A DNA stretch of 64,000 nucleotides from Parietaria judaica (taxonomy: Eukaryota; Streptophyta; Magnoliopsida; Rosales; Urticaceae): contig OX940869.1 in NCBI GenBank assembly GCA_954871525.1, positions 20,550,001 to 20,614,000 on the forward strand, given 5' to 3'. The position numbers and the translations under genes are program-made. Shown here piece by piece: positions 10,436 through 22,688 of this stretch; the stretch's first letter is position 1; the number at the start of each line of letters is the position of its first letter. The notes under the pieces were generated by a model. The model searched no databases, was not told the DNA's origin, and worked only from the letters and a program-made list of their open reading frames with translations.

Positions 10436-11289
10436 TGTTGATGTACAAATTCGTCATTATTTAATGTGACATATAGTGCTAAGGTTGTGAATTAATTAAA
10501 TTTACAAACCATGACAAAAGGCTTTAAAGAAATAAACTGGTATTCGTAAAAGCCCATTTGAAGAAGCCCAAAGAGATTCTCAGTCAGACCAAGAACCAAT
10601 GGACATAGGCTACTCGGCCCAATGAGTACTAAAGCCCAAATCCACTCGGTAGCAGCCCAGAAAGACGAGGGTAGAGTCGTCATATTCTCTACCCGGCATC
10701 CCATTTCAAATTCACACGGAAGACCAGGAGCACGAGGTCAAGTCTCCAACGGGCATAATTCAAACACGACGACCAGAACGAAGTCGTGGGACACGTGTAG
10801 CCAGATCGTCCATTCAACCCGGTCAGTACGGAGCGAAGACCCCTCGATTCCTGGAAGTTCAACGGGAAGAATTGAAGTCTATAAATGCCAAGCTCAAGCT
10901 CGGATCAACACACATGCGCACTTACAACCTCGAGTGAATACACTGAAGAGTTTCTACCCGGCATTCTTGTCATTTTGAGATCTTATTGTGTTCTTTCTTT
11001 TCCTCCCCATTTCTTTTCGCTCTCAGACGTGATTTAGCTGCCTGTAGCTATCTGTCTATGTCCATTGTCGCAATAAACTAACAGAGGAAGTAGTCAACTA
11101 CCGCTTTGGGACGAACCTCTATAAAAAACCCCTCGTCTCATTTTTATCGCTTATATACTTATATATATATCGTGAGTGAATCGTGAGCTTGCAACGTGAG
11201 AGATCGAATTCCACTAAATTGTTTCATTCAAAAATATCATACACTCACAAGTCACACTTGACTGATTGAGGTGGGAAACCACGTCAACA
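10436..11289 (+). repeat. 3' LTR of element A
   Basis: This second 854 bp copy matches the 5' LTR except for one visible base. It ends in CA at 11288-11289 and is followed by the ATAAT duplication. Confidence 0.95.
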
Positions 11290-11835
11290 ATAATAAAGTT
11301 TTCTAAAGCTCCTCTTCGAACTTTACAAAATTTTCTATTCTCTCTTTTTTTTTTTTTTTAACTTTGCATAACCCGATAAATGCTCTTTACTAGACATACT
11401 TGTTTCAAAAAGACATACTTGTTTCATGTTTTGTTACGAACAAATTCAATAAAAAATAATCATTGCTTGGAGATATTTAATACAACTATTTATATCAATA
11501 AAAAAATAATCATTGCTCGATAAAGTGTATAAAAAGAAAGATATAACATTGTAGTTGTTCTTGAATATTCAAGCAAAATGTATGATCTCAAATCTCAAAG
11601 TGCAATTCTTTTTGTTGTTTGTTGAAGTTTCTACTTTTGACAAAAAACCTATAACATAACACATAAAAAAAAAACCATATTGACAATAATATACTGAAAA
11701 TAAAGTATTTTTATTATATATAATAGAAGAGCGTTCAAGAGAAATCAATAAAAAAATCACACTTTATTATCCGCCATAAAGAATCTAGTAAGCAAAATAA
11801 TGAAGAAGAGTGTGTTTGTTTGCACTTAATGATAA
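11290..11835. other. AT-rich DNA, no gene
   Basis: Two AATAAAAAATAATCATTGCT(T/C)G-like phrases lie near 11445 and 11500. At 11811-11833, GTGTGTTTGTTTGCACTTAATGA matches a TCATTAAGTGCA at about 14043-14054 in inverted orientation. A small hAT-like inverted repeat was therefore probably present before the Helitron landed. Confidence 0.4.
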
Positions 11836-13449
11836 TCTATATATATTATAAAAGGAAGAACTCACAAGTGATGTGGCAAGATGAAATCAAAGGATAGAGA
11901 TTTCCTAATTTTTGAGAGTTTTGATTTTTTATGATACAATAGAATCAATGGATTGAGATTTTCTAATTTTTCAGAATTTTGATTTTTTTTTCTCACTTAA
12001 ATATATATATATATATATATTATAAAAGGAAGAACTCACAAGTGATGTGGCAAGATGACATCAAAGGATAGAGATTTCCTAATTTTTTAGAGTTTTGATT
12101 TTTTATTATACAATAGAATCAATGGATAGAGATTTCCTAATTTTTGAGAGTTTTGATTTTTTATTATACAATAGAATCAATGGATTGAGATTTTCTAATT
12201 TTTCATAATTTTGATTTTTTTTCTCACTTAAATATATGTACTTAGGTAATTTGTTATTGTAGAGCCTTTACATCCAGTTACTTTGCATGTCATACATGCT
12301 CTATTTAAAGGGAATTTCAAAAGACCATTTAATAAATGGTGATGAATATACAAAAATACACATTGAATATGGAGATACTGCAAGTAAGTAAACAGAGAAT
12401 TGAAACGTTATATAATGCAAGACACTAACTAAAACAATTATATCCTCCATATCCTATATAACCCCATTATACAACAGAAAGGAATCTTAAGAGACTATTA
12501 AAAGAAAATGTATAGTATTAACATATAACAATTTAATTTTTCATTCAATGCAATGTTTATTATTCCATTTTTAGTATTAAGTATAAATAATTTTTTATCA
12601 GAAAGGATTGTAAATAAAATTAATGTTGGTTTGATTTGTTAGGATTGAAACTGATTTTGATTTCAATTTCATTTCGTTAATTTTTGTGTTATTTGTTTCA
12701 GATTTATGTTCAAGGAATTGAAGAGAAACTAAACATTGTGGCACAGTAGATTACTGCACGTGTGATCATGACAACATTCTCCTTTGGTTTATCCTCCGGC
12801 TACGATGACAAAGATGGCAAAGCAGCCTAAACAACCATGGATAAGTGAAAACGATGGTGTATAGAGAATCCTTTAATAGCCGGTCGCTGCTGTAGGATGT
12901 TTGTTCCCATCGAACAATAACTTGAGTTTCAGTGGCAACTGCGATTTTGGTTTATCGTTGGCTACTTCGGATGAAGTCGAGATTTTATAATGTCAGACAC
13001 GAATTCGGGTTTGATGTTTCTAAACACTTCTTTTGTTGAAATTTCAAAATATAAACTATTGGCAAAAATATTGATTGATTTTGTCGGGCAAATTTTGGAT
13101 ATGCATGCATGAAACATGTTAATATTTTATTTATTGTGGATACATGATATTTTCAAACTCTTTTTTTTTCTCTCTTCTACAAAAATAGAAAACTCAGCCA
13201 AACTTTATTATGCATAGTATTACATGCATATTAATTGTGCCATATTATTTGGAAATTGAAAAATATTAGTTTAAATAAAATGACGCACATAAAATTATTG
13301 TGATTGATTACACCTTAACTCGATGACTGATTACATTTTAACTCTTAAGTGTTTTAAGGGTTTAAGAAATCGTTTTTAATGAATAATATATAATGTTGGA
13401 GTTGTATTTTAATTAAGGGTTAAAGGTTCAGTTGTGTAGAGTATACAAG

Positions 13450-13487
<38 letters not shown>

Positions 13488-13555
13488 TTATATATATATA
13501 ATGTGAGAGTTTTATTTTAATTAAGGATTTAAGCTTAAAGGTTCATTTATGAAGA

Positions 13556-13598
<43 letters not shown>

Positions 13599-14015
13599 AA
13601 TAAATTTATTATGTGAGAGTTATAAATCTATTTGTCCATAGTTGCAACTTGCAACTTACAAGTCTATATTTATTATTAGAGATACGAGACTACGTAATCA
13701 ATTAAGAGAAAAGTATTATTGGAATCCTATTTTTAGTTAACAATTATTTTTGACTTTTCTCATTCTAAAATTGTATTAGACCTTTGGTTATTCCTACCAT
13801 AAATTTTAAATTTATTTGTGATATTAATACACTGTGTCATATTATTGTACTTTTTTAATATATAAATAGAGGTTTTAATTAATAAAAAATCAACAAATAA
13901 TCATATCTTTATTCTCTCATTTTAAAAAAAATATTATCAATGATCCTTTATTGACCATCGATTAGTAAATCAATCTAAAAAAAAGTTCCACGCTTTTGCG
14001 TGGGCAATCCACTAG
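11836..14015 (+). mobile_element. Non-autonomous Helitron
   Basis: The unit starts TCTATATATATTATAAAAGG. It ends with a perfect hairpin (CCACGC, TTTT, GCGTGG at 13988-14003) followed by CTAG at 14012-14015. The flanks are A on the left and T on the right, the expected AT insertion site with no target duplication. At 2180 bp with no Rep/helicase ORF it is non-autonomous. The first 400 bp hold tandem partial copies of its own 5' end (AAGGAAGAACTCACAAGTG near 11850 and 12026, then three copies of an ATACAATAGAATCAATGGAT phrase). Around 12720-12990 is a higher-GC block that could be captured sequence; I do not recognise it. Confidence 0.85.
13447..13610. repeat. TA microsatellites inside the Helitron
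   Basis: Long (TA)n tracts occur at about 13451-13500 and 13559-13605, each preceded by a related phrase (GGTTCAGTTGTGTAGAGTATA and GGTTCATTTATGAAGAGTGTA). The pair looks like a local duplication. Confidence 0.8.
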
Positions 14016-15137
14016 TTTGAATCTTAAAGGTTGAGATTTAAAGTCATTAAGTGCATTTTTTTTCTTATTAAACATATTAACGGGTCTATATAACCACTTA
14101 TTCTGTCAGATATACATGAAAGTCTTATAAGAGTTACAATTTGGCATCCTATGTTCATTACTCTCATCATATTTTTAGTCCAATAACATTTTTTATTTTC
14201 TTCTTAAAATTTCAAAGCTCCACGACTTTTAAATCACGTTATATTGACTCATATAATATATTGTTGGAAAGATTACGACGTGATGAATCCAATAGTATGT
14301 GGGAAAATATAGTTTTAAAACTTTTGAAAAAAATATGAATTTCTAATATATAAATAAAAAAGATTTTAAAATAAAAACATTACCAAAAAAATTATGATTA
14401 AAGTTATCAAATATATAAATTAGTTCATATATAAATATTATATTTTCTTATGTTTTTATATACATGTTTAAAAATTATTCATATAATAACTTAAATAATC
14501 ATTAAAATGAATTTACAATTAATTAATTACATAAATAATTTTTATATAAGATATAATTATTCAGTCTAATATTTTTCAAACAAGTATTTTAAATATATTT
14601 TATTTATATGTTATTATAAATTTTTATTAAGTTTATTATTAGAAGATATTTTTAATTATTTTTTAATGAAAAATATAATATTTCCATTTTATTAAATAAA
14701 TTATATTAAATTTGAATTTAAAATTTTATTGTTATTAAAAATAATCAATATTTATTAATATGTGTATAGTATTATTCAATTGTAAAAGAAATTTTTATTT
14801 AGATCTGCATTCAAATCTTAAAAACTAAACACACTTATATTTTATTCATCCAGATTGATACTTCAAATCTTATCATTTAAATCTGCATTCAGATTCAGAT
14901 GTCTTCATCTTAATGTAAAGAAACACACCCGAAGTATTGGAGGAAGACAAGGAGTACAAGTCTATTAAGTAGGGAAAGAATTGTAATCGTTGTACAATAT
15001 AAATAAAAACAATTTTTAAATTCAAAACATTTCATCTATGAAGGACCCGCCACAATCTCATATTCTCACGTCATAGGCTTTGCATTCCTATCATGGGCCT
15101 TGCAAGTCTCACCTTGCAGTCAAATTTGATATTAAAT
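14016..15137. other. AT-rich intergenic DNA, no gene
   Basis: About 75-80 percent of this stretch looks AT by eye. The only notable phrase is AAAGAAACACACCC near 14918, which resembles a hAT-type end. The 65-codon ORF at 14141 is not supported. Confidence 0.5.
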
Positions 15138-15396
15138 GGGAAACTTCATAAAATAACCCTCAATACACCCCAAATTCTATTAATAACTCCCAAGTTTTCA
15201 TAATTCTCAAAATAACCTTTTCAAATTTCATGTACCAAAATACCCCTAACTTGTCTATTTTTTAGGACGCGATATGTCCATTTTGCAGGGGTATTTTGGT
15301 ACATGAAATTTGAAAAGGTTGTTTTGAGAAATTATGAAAACTTGGGATTAGTAATAGAATTTGTGCTGTATTGAGGGCTATTTTATTAAATTTTCC
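15138..15396. mobile_element. Foldback MITE
   Basis: Two arms of roughly 110 bp are inverted copies. The left arm starts GGGAAACTTCATAAAATAAC and the right arm ends TATTTTATTAAATTTTCC, with mirrored CCAAAATACCCC and GGGGTATTTTGG around a short centre near 15260. There is no coding potential. The long TIR and short length suggest a Mutator-like or similar MITE; the target duplication is not clean, so the class is uncertain. Confidence 0.8.
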
Positions 15397-16029
15397 TTTT
15401 GAAATACTATTTTTTAATGGCTAAACCTTTCATAATTTGGTGTGGGGCTTCTACACAAATGGGCCTTAAACAGTTGCCCAAATTGCCCAATAGGTAGGCC
15501 AGGCCTCGTATCCCTGTGTCCTTGATGAACTTGTGTTTGCGTCACTTATTTGTTATCGTTTGAGGTCCTCGACAGAGCTAGTCTAGACAGCGAGACGCGT
15601 GAGAGAGGACGAGTTGAGACCAAAGAGACGTAGTCGAGGGCGCGGTTTATTAGAGAACAAATTCGAGAGGATCCTCTCGGTCAAGCCTCTTGCACTGGAA
15701 TAAGTAGCCCATAAACAGGCCCAATAGGAACAAAGTAATAAAACTTGTTATGTGCATTTTTTAAGACATGTAAAAATTGGGCCATTAGTGAAAGTCAAAG
15801 CCCATTAGTGAAAGTCAAGGCCCAGCGACGAAGTCGAAGACCAAATGCCCAAGACCCAATGCATTTGGCGAGGCCCTGAGCCAAAAAGAAGAAGAAAACA
15901 AAGCACTTGATCGAAAAGGCACCTCCTGACGAGGTGTCCCGACGAGCCTCCCAACGAGGTCCCCCGACGAGCTTCCTTGCCATGACAAGCTACCTCGCCA
16001 TCAAGACCAACGAAGGGATTGCAGCCTCG
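15397..16029. other. Unassigned repeat-like DNA
   Basis: From 15540 to 16000 there are several CGACGAG/CGAGG phrases in a GC-rich setting, similar in style to the LTR at 45033-46639. No ORF is recognisable. Confidence 0.4.
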
Positions 16030-16337
16030 AGTTTATAGTGGAATTACACCGAGGTTTGACGAACACCCTAGCAGTTCATTGGAGCTTAAGTGATACAGGT
16101 CCATGGTCCCCAGGATAGCTTCGTAACGGATGATACGTACGTGATAGGAACATTTTGAGATGTTTAATCATTTGGCAAGATTTATAAAGCTGAAGTCTGA
16201 CAGACATCAGATAGTTTTATCAGTAGCGTGGCAAAAGTACCATATCTTGGTAACCAAAATTAACTGACAAAAGAAAGTAGAATTTGGATTTTCTGTCAAC
16301 ATGAAAGTTGTTGGAAATTAAATTCTAAGAAACTTTA
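16030..16337 (+). repeat. Repeat family C, copy 1 (fragment, opposite orientation)
   Basis: At 16098-16120 is the complement of a 23 bp block found identically at 41833-41855 and 52274-52296 (core CCTGGGGACCATGG). The next 70 bp, with a GTGTAATTCCACTATAAAC-like phrase, also match the other copies with divergence. It is interrupted at 16338 by the LTR unit and may resume at 19430. Confidence 0.7.
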
Positions 16338-19300
16338 TGTAATGACCCGATTTTCTCAAACCTTAAGCAATACTAGATTGTATCTTTGGGTTACAAGGTA
16401 CATTTTGATGATAATTGAATGGTAAGTTATGGATAATATTTATTGTGAGAGTGTCTATATGTTATGCATTATGCATTTAAAAATTTGATGGACGGAAAAG
16501 AATTTCCATAAGACACAAGTAATGTTACTCCCGCTATGTTTGCTAGTACTACCGCTATGCCGCTTGTACTTCTCGCTATGTTTGTTAGTACTACCGCTAT
16601 GCCGCTAGTATTTCCCGCTATGTTTGCTAGTACCACCGCTATGCCGCTAGTACTTCCCGCTATGTTTGCTAGTACCACCGCTATGCCGCTAGTACTTCCC
16701 GCTACTTTTGTTAGTACTACCGCTATGCCGCTAGTACTTCCCGCTATGTTTGCTAGTACCACCGTTATGCCGCTAGTACTTCCCGTTATGTTTGTTAGTA
16801 CTACCGCTATTCCGCTAGTACTCCCGCTATGCTCGTTAGCACTCCTGCTAATCATTTAGGGATCCGCATAAGATACACATTAAGGCGTGGTTAATATAAA
16901 AACTTCCGAAATTGGAAGAATGATGTCACGTATCAATAAGTTTCTATAAGTAAGAAACGATGCCGAGAATAAAGGAAGAAAATGTATGATATAAACCATT
17001 TCATCATGAGGGGAAATTATGATTTAAATTTTAAACAAAGTATCTTCAAAGTTGACTAAAAAGTCAACTAGACCGGAATAAATGTTTCCGAGTCCCGGAT
17101 GAAACCAAAAATATCATTTTTGGAATCTACATGAAAAATTATTAAAGATAGGGGCATTCAAACAAAAAATTTCATCAAGGTCCTCAACTTTTAGAAAAGT
17201 TACACTATGGCCCAAAATTACCAAAAAGTTGCAATTATGCCCCTAATCAGATTTTCAACATTCTAAACTCATCCGTGATGTCAATACACGTTCCAAAAAC
17301 TTAAAGTATGCTAAAATGTAAAACCCTTAAAAAGAAAAAAAAAGATGAGTCAAAAAGAAAAAAAAAGGGTTTGAATAAACCCATTTCCTCTCTCTCTGTT
17401 CTCGTATACCTCTCTCCCTCTCATCTCTTTTATTTTCCTTCTCTTCCAAACTTCAAGACAACATATCTCCCTTCTCGGAACTCCAATCGGAAAATGGTTG
17501 ATACCGTCGGAAAGCTCGTGAAGAGACGAGTCCGGTGATAGGCGGATGTCAACCGGAAGCGGTGGCTCTTGACCGGAATAGTCGCCAGAAGGTTCGATTT
17601 AATTTTTTAGATCTATTTAGAATGAGTTGAAATTCGGGAAAACTAACACCGGAATTGGGCTTAGGAGGCTTATTAGCCTTTGGTGTAAGTACGCCGGTGC
17701 CGTCACGTCCACCGGCCGCCGCCGCCGGTCGCCGTCGTTTTACTCCAATTCTGAAGTTCGTTTGGGGGTTTTGAAGCCCTCGCTGAGGAGATTAAAAGCC
17801 CCCAATTAGAATCGTCACCCGACTTTCGGTAAGCTCCAATTCCCTTGCCCTAGTTTCAGATTTTAGGGGATCAAATTGAGCGTGTTCTGGGCCTTGATTG
17901 ATGAAATTGACCTCGCCGTTGTGTTTAGAGTAGTAGGATTAGGCTAGGAGAGGTATTATATTGTCGAATTAATGCCCGTTTTACTGCCTCGTTTTGCGTG
18001 CACGACGGGATTTTGGCCTGGGTTAAATTTTAGCGTAACGGGTTTTCAATTGACAATTTAAATCCCAACATTAGTAAAATTTGACTTCTGGATGGTATCG
18101 TTGTTATAGTTGGCGCGGATAGTCGTCCCGTTGTCGCCTCAAAAACCGTGCTACCCGAACCACCCGTTCTGAATAGTATATCGGATCCCGAAGTCTCTGA
18201 TCATCGAACTCAAGGCCAAGACGAACCCGCATCTTCGACTAGTTAGTCAATCGATCGAAGCTTCGACGATTTGAGGTAGGGGCTATTACCTTTTCTCGCT
18301 ATTTAGAAATAATGTAGAAACCAAAGATTAATGAAGATTGAACCAGATAGGTTAAAAATTAGAATTAATAAAATGTTGTTTTTAATTAAAAGATAAAAGT
18401 TAATATCGTGATTGTCGTCGCTTGATAGCGAGGCTGGATACCAGGTATGGTTGCATCGGATTGATGCTCGTTATTATATTTATGTTTATGGTTACGTCGG
18501 TATGACGTGTGATGATATGGTACCCGCTTCGGGCGGATGATGATTATTATGATATGGTACCCGCTTTGGGCAGATGAGCTGCTGACGAGCAGCTGGTTAC
18601 TGCGCAGTAGGCCGAATATGGATATGAATATGGTTATGGATATGGATATGATTGGTGACCCAAAAGTCAACATTTTGACCCATGGCGAACTGGCCGTCTT
18701 TGGTGGTGATTAGGATCCCGAGTCGAGGACGAGTTATGGTTAGGGATTTCTAGTCCACCTGTGCTCGTGCCTTGAGGACTCGATGGGATATAGTGGAGTA
18801 AAGGCGCGAGCTGACTCGGCATGGACCACCGAAATGATTTGACTTTTGTGGAGAATGTCTGTTAATTTATTTCACTGTTGAAAATGGTTAAAATGATGAT
18901 AAAATAGTTTATGTTGACATTTAGTGTATTTATGTGAAATTTGACTAATAATGGTTCGGTAAAGAGAATTGGTAATAGATTCCCTACTGAGCACGTGGAG
19001 CTCACCCCTTCCATATACATTTTTTTTCCTTCTCAGTTACAGGTGGTGTTCAGTGTCAGACTCCAGACGAGGAGTAGACCGGTTTGGAAGATTTAAGTGT
19101 TGATTTCATTTATCCGTATCTTTAGGGTTTGTCGAAGTCAACATTGTATTTTGTGTTGATCTTTCCATTTTGGAATTGTAATGGATTTAATGTTGGACTT
19201 ATGCGATGGTGGTATTTTGCATTTCACATTTTTATGGTGTTGTATAAACTGTGGTCGTTGATGTTGTATTGTCGTTTTAAGTCCCATGGGAAAAAGTTAT

Positions 19301-19429
19301 GTGTTCGTTTACGTGGACGTTGAATATTCAACGGTATCGTTTGAATGATGACGTGTCATTGACCGGTCAAAGTTTTGAAAAGTCGTTGTTTTTGTCTTAT
19401 TCTTCTAACCCCCATTTAGGGGCGTTACA
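16338..19429 (+). mobile_element. Probable solo LTR of a Gypsy chromovirus-like element
   Basis: The 3092 bp unit begins TGTAATGACCCGATTTTC and ends AGGGGCGTTACA, so its ends are TG...CA with an imperfect inverted TGTAAYGMCCC. Phrases near 18500-18560 (GGTACCCGCTTCGGGCGG) and 18990-19010 (ACTGAGCACGTGGAGCTCACC) are of the kind seen in long Del/Tekay LTRs. No gag or pol is inside. Flanking 5 bp (CTTTA and TAAAA) do not match, so a clean target duplication is lacking; solo LTR is the best guess. Small ORFs at 17308, 18386 and 19129 are not recognised. Confidence 0.6.
16530..16852. repeat. 42 bp minisatellite in the solo LTR
   Basis: Seven to eight copies of a 42 bp unit built on CCGCTATG...GCTAGTACT. 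Because 42 is a multiple of three, both strands are open for over 100 codons with a 14-residue repeat; these are repeat artefacts, not genes. Confidence 0.9.
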
Positions 19430-22400
19430 TAAAATTTGAAGAAAGTCTCTCTTAGAAATCAAAAGAAGCCTTAAGGTCATTTTGTCTTATGTGCTTATCT
19501 TATACACCTCCCAAATGAACCAATGGCCTCAGAGTGCATGGCAGATAAGATTCTAATACAGCCCCAATAAGCATCCCATCAGCAAAAGAAATCCAATAGA
19601 TGGCTGGAGTGGTTTACAAGATAACCTAGAACCAATAGGAAGCTTTTAGAGTGAATTATTACACTCAATAGTGAATGGAAGTGCATTTTTTCTCTCCCTC
19701 TTCAAACAATCCGATCCACACTCCATTCTAAGATCAGAAAATACACTCTCTCATCATCTCTCTCTCTCTAAGAAACCATAAGAGAATAGCCTTGAAGAAC
19801 ACCTCAAAAATCAACTTTTCAAAGAAGGAGAAAGGGGTAATAACACCTCTTGCATGTCGATTTTTCTAAAGTTTTTCTCTCTGAAATGACATGCATGATG
19901 TTTGATGATGATTGAATGACATGCATGTTGCTGGAAGTAGGGTTTTGATGAAGTCCGATTTTGTAGGGGTCTTAACCAGACCAAATGAACTCCAAATACG
20001 GAAAATGACCTATGTATAGATAGGTCTATGTATCTAGTAAAACATACTAAAAATTTGGAGTCTTTTAAGTTTTGAGTTTTAAGATATGAGTCGTGCACTA
20101 TTCGTGCGCAAAACTGTTTTGACTTCCAGGTAGATCTGGAAATTTGGATTTAGAACACATTTTTCACCAAACTAATATTTTTATAAATTCGTATAAAAAT
20201 TATATGATATAGATGTATTATTTATTGAATCAATAAAGTTTGTTTTACTGAAAAATATACTCCGGTTAGTTCAAAACAATTCACGGAGTAATGACATGCA
20301 AATCTGTTTTTGGTTTTAGACAGATTGTGAACTATGTTAGTAAATGCTTTAAATGACGATCCATAGTTTATATTTTGGTGGGATAAAAATATATGTTATA
20401 CTTAGGTTAGTTAAAGAGACATAGAATTGGTTTTGTACCAGAACAAGCCCTGATTGATTTAATAAAAATCACACACCGGAGGTCGCAAACTGTTTTTCAT
20501 AAAAAGGGCAGATTTGAGTTCATGCTTAAAAATACATATATATCTTTTACCAAGGGATTTTTTATTTTCAGGAAATGAACTAAATACTTGATAAATGTCA
20601 AGTTTAGAGCAACCACAATTGGTTTTATGTTAAAACGAGTTTTCCTTTACCGGATAGAGGTTATAAAGTAAGCATATACAAGCTATTCTACAATTTGAGG
20701 TAGAATTGTGACCCGAACAATAAAATAGTTTCAATTTCAAGTAATGGGGCTATGATATTAAAAATAAAACACAGAGGTTAAGATAATAACCTAGGAGCTC
20801 TAAATAATTTACGATTATGAAAATGATCACACCGAGGTTGTTTCAGACTTTCAAGATAAATGTTATGTTTACGAAATATGATAATACAAGACTCAAAGAT
20901 TTATTAATGAAAGTAATAGTTTCTATTTAAATAGATACGAATCTTAAATGATGATTTTACGGCATGAAAATACTTGTACACTTACTTGAAGTTAAGTCGT
21001 ACAGTATTACGTAGATCTTTAAACAAAGGAACGTGTTGATACAAAATCGGATAGTGTTGAAACCTTAGTGCCCTAGAATTCCAGCAACGTAGAGCATGCA
21101 TGTAAACCTGGATCCAAAAGACTGACGAGTCGTCTGGTCGGATTAAACAGGGAAGTAGGGTGTCCAAAAGTGTGATAGGTTGTAGCTTGTAGTGCAGCGA
21201 GGACACCAGGTGAGTACAGATCTCACTACAACATGAATAGTTTTCAAATGAAAAGATGAAATATGTCAAGACATGAATATATGTGATGTTTTGGAGCATT
21301 GACTCCAATGCATGAATGATTGATATGTGTGGTCCTTGATGGACATTGATATGATTATATGGATCATTGTAAATCCTATGATGTTAATGTGTCATGTTAT
21401 TCCAAGTGTTGATATTGGAAAAGAAAAGAATGTATGATGAAAAGAATGATTGAATGAGCTTTGATTTATGTTATAATGCATGTAGACATGAATAGGGTCA
21501 CTTTAATTAACAAAGATGACCAATGTTTTCAAAGCTCGTGTCGTGCCACCCGATCGGGGTATAAACATGTTATGAAGGGGGCTTAAATCCCAAGGTCGTG
21601 TTAGCTGGAAACCTTGCAACCCTCAGACCATCTGCGGCTGCGCGCAAAGGGCACGTACACATACGGGTGATCACCAGGCAAGATGCCCTTGAGCCACTTT
21701 TATCTATATAAACGCATAAAAAAAATAAAAAATTACAACTACACGTCATTTACTGTATATATGATAGGCATCTGCACGCGCATGTAAATCTATGATAAAT
21801 ATTTATATCTTACACTATATATAAGCACTAAGCAGTTTGTCTTCTGTACCTATAAAATTGAACATCATATAGCAGGTTTTACCAAATACTTGTATATACA
21901 TTCTTATTTATAAATCATGAGACCTGTTATACGTGTATGTATAAGCTACTCAATTTTAAGCGATCCAGAATATAATAGAGAGAATGATTAATCTAACCTT
22001 ATGTTAGACTCGGTCAATAATATTTGGCTACAATATGCAGAGCTAGTGTAAAAAAAGAGATGTATGTAAAACTTAAAGATTTTACAACCAAACCATGGAT
22101 ACATTCATTATTCCACTATTTTATCTACCACTTCAAAAGCTCCTACGCTAACACGCCTGATATAGTCCTCAGACTATATCAATGCCCCACTCATATCAAC
22201 TAATATCTCAGTAACACACAACACATCCAGAATTTGAGCTTATTCGAATATATTATATATATCTCTGCAATATATATATATATTTTCTAATATATAACGA
22301 AACTAAAAGAAGAGGAAGCTCACCCGATCGATGTTGTTAACTTCACTCTACATGTTTGAAGAAGTTGCGTTCACCGAAGCCACTCGACTTTTATCCCGCG

Positions 22401-22688
22401 TCTCGACAATAGTTCATTCTCGCGTTTCCAAAATGGCTTTGCAGTTTCTTCGGCGTGGTTCGAGGCGTGACGGTAATACCACAAACCGTACTTAAACATG
22501 GCAGCTTCTCGGTGAATATTCCTTTTAATTATCCCAGGATTACGGCTCCATCACCCTGTAACCGGAACTCACCTAATAAACGACATGAGATATATATTTA
22601 TCAGCTTGCCCGTCGGAGTAATGGAAGACTCATCGATTTAGTCTCTATGCTGAGAGAGAGACTCGGAAGCTTCCGGTTGAAAGGGAGA
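19430..22688. other. Old repeat sequence, no supported gene
   Basis: 19430 onward may continue repeat family C after the LTR insertion. CT-rich leader-like sequence lies at 19740-19785. Around 21530-21700 is a GC-rich block with CCGATCGGGGTATAAAC and a GGCAAGATGCCCTTGAG phrase, typical of Gypsy LTRs but unassigned. At 22320-22688 the minus strand has a 43-codon ORF (start about 22498) that could be an exon, but I see no family. Bases 22684-22688, GGAGA, are the left duplication of element B. Confidence 0.4.

Larger units (their letters stand above)
2359..11289 (+). mobile_element. Element A: complete non-autonomous Tat-type Ty3/Gypsy retrotransposon
   Basis: This 8931 bp unit is bounded by two 854 bp LTRs (2359-3212 and 10436-11289) that both start TGTTGATGTAC and end GTCAACA. 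It is flanked by the duplication ATAAT (2354-2358 and 11290-11294). Inside, in order, are a primer binding site, gag-protease, an integrase tail, a 38 bp tandem array, a four-exon gene on the opposite strand and a purine tract before the 3' LTR. The RT, RNase H and integrase core are missing, so it would need enzymes in trans. Reading the two LTRs side by side I saw one base difference (A at about 3068 against T at about 11145), so insertion was recent. An antisense gene downstream of pol is known in the Tat lineage. Confidence 0.95.

Noticed and set aside
12720..12990. Captured gene fragment in the Helitron
   Set aside because: Composition differs from its surroundings, but the longest frame is about 20 codons and no protein is recognisable; kept only as a remark.
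16469..16859. Two overlapping ORFs of over 100 codons on both strands
   Set aside because: They are produced by a 42 bp minisatellite whose period is a multiple of three.
22498..22630. Possible host exon on the minus strand before element B
   Set aside because: It is only about 43 codons with no recognised family and no paired splice sites that I could defend.
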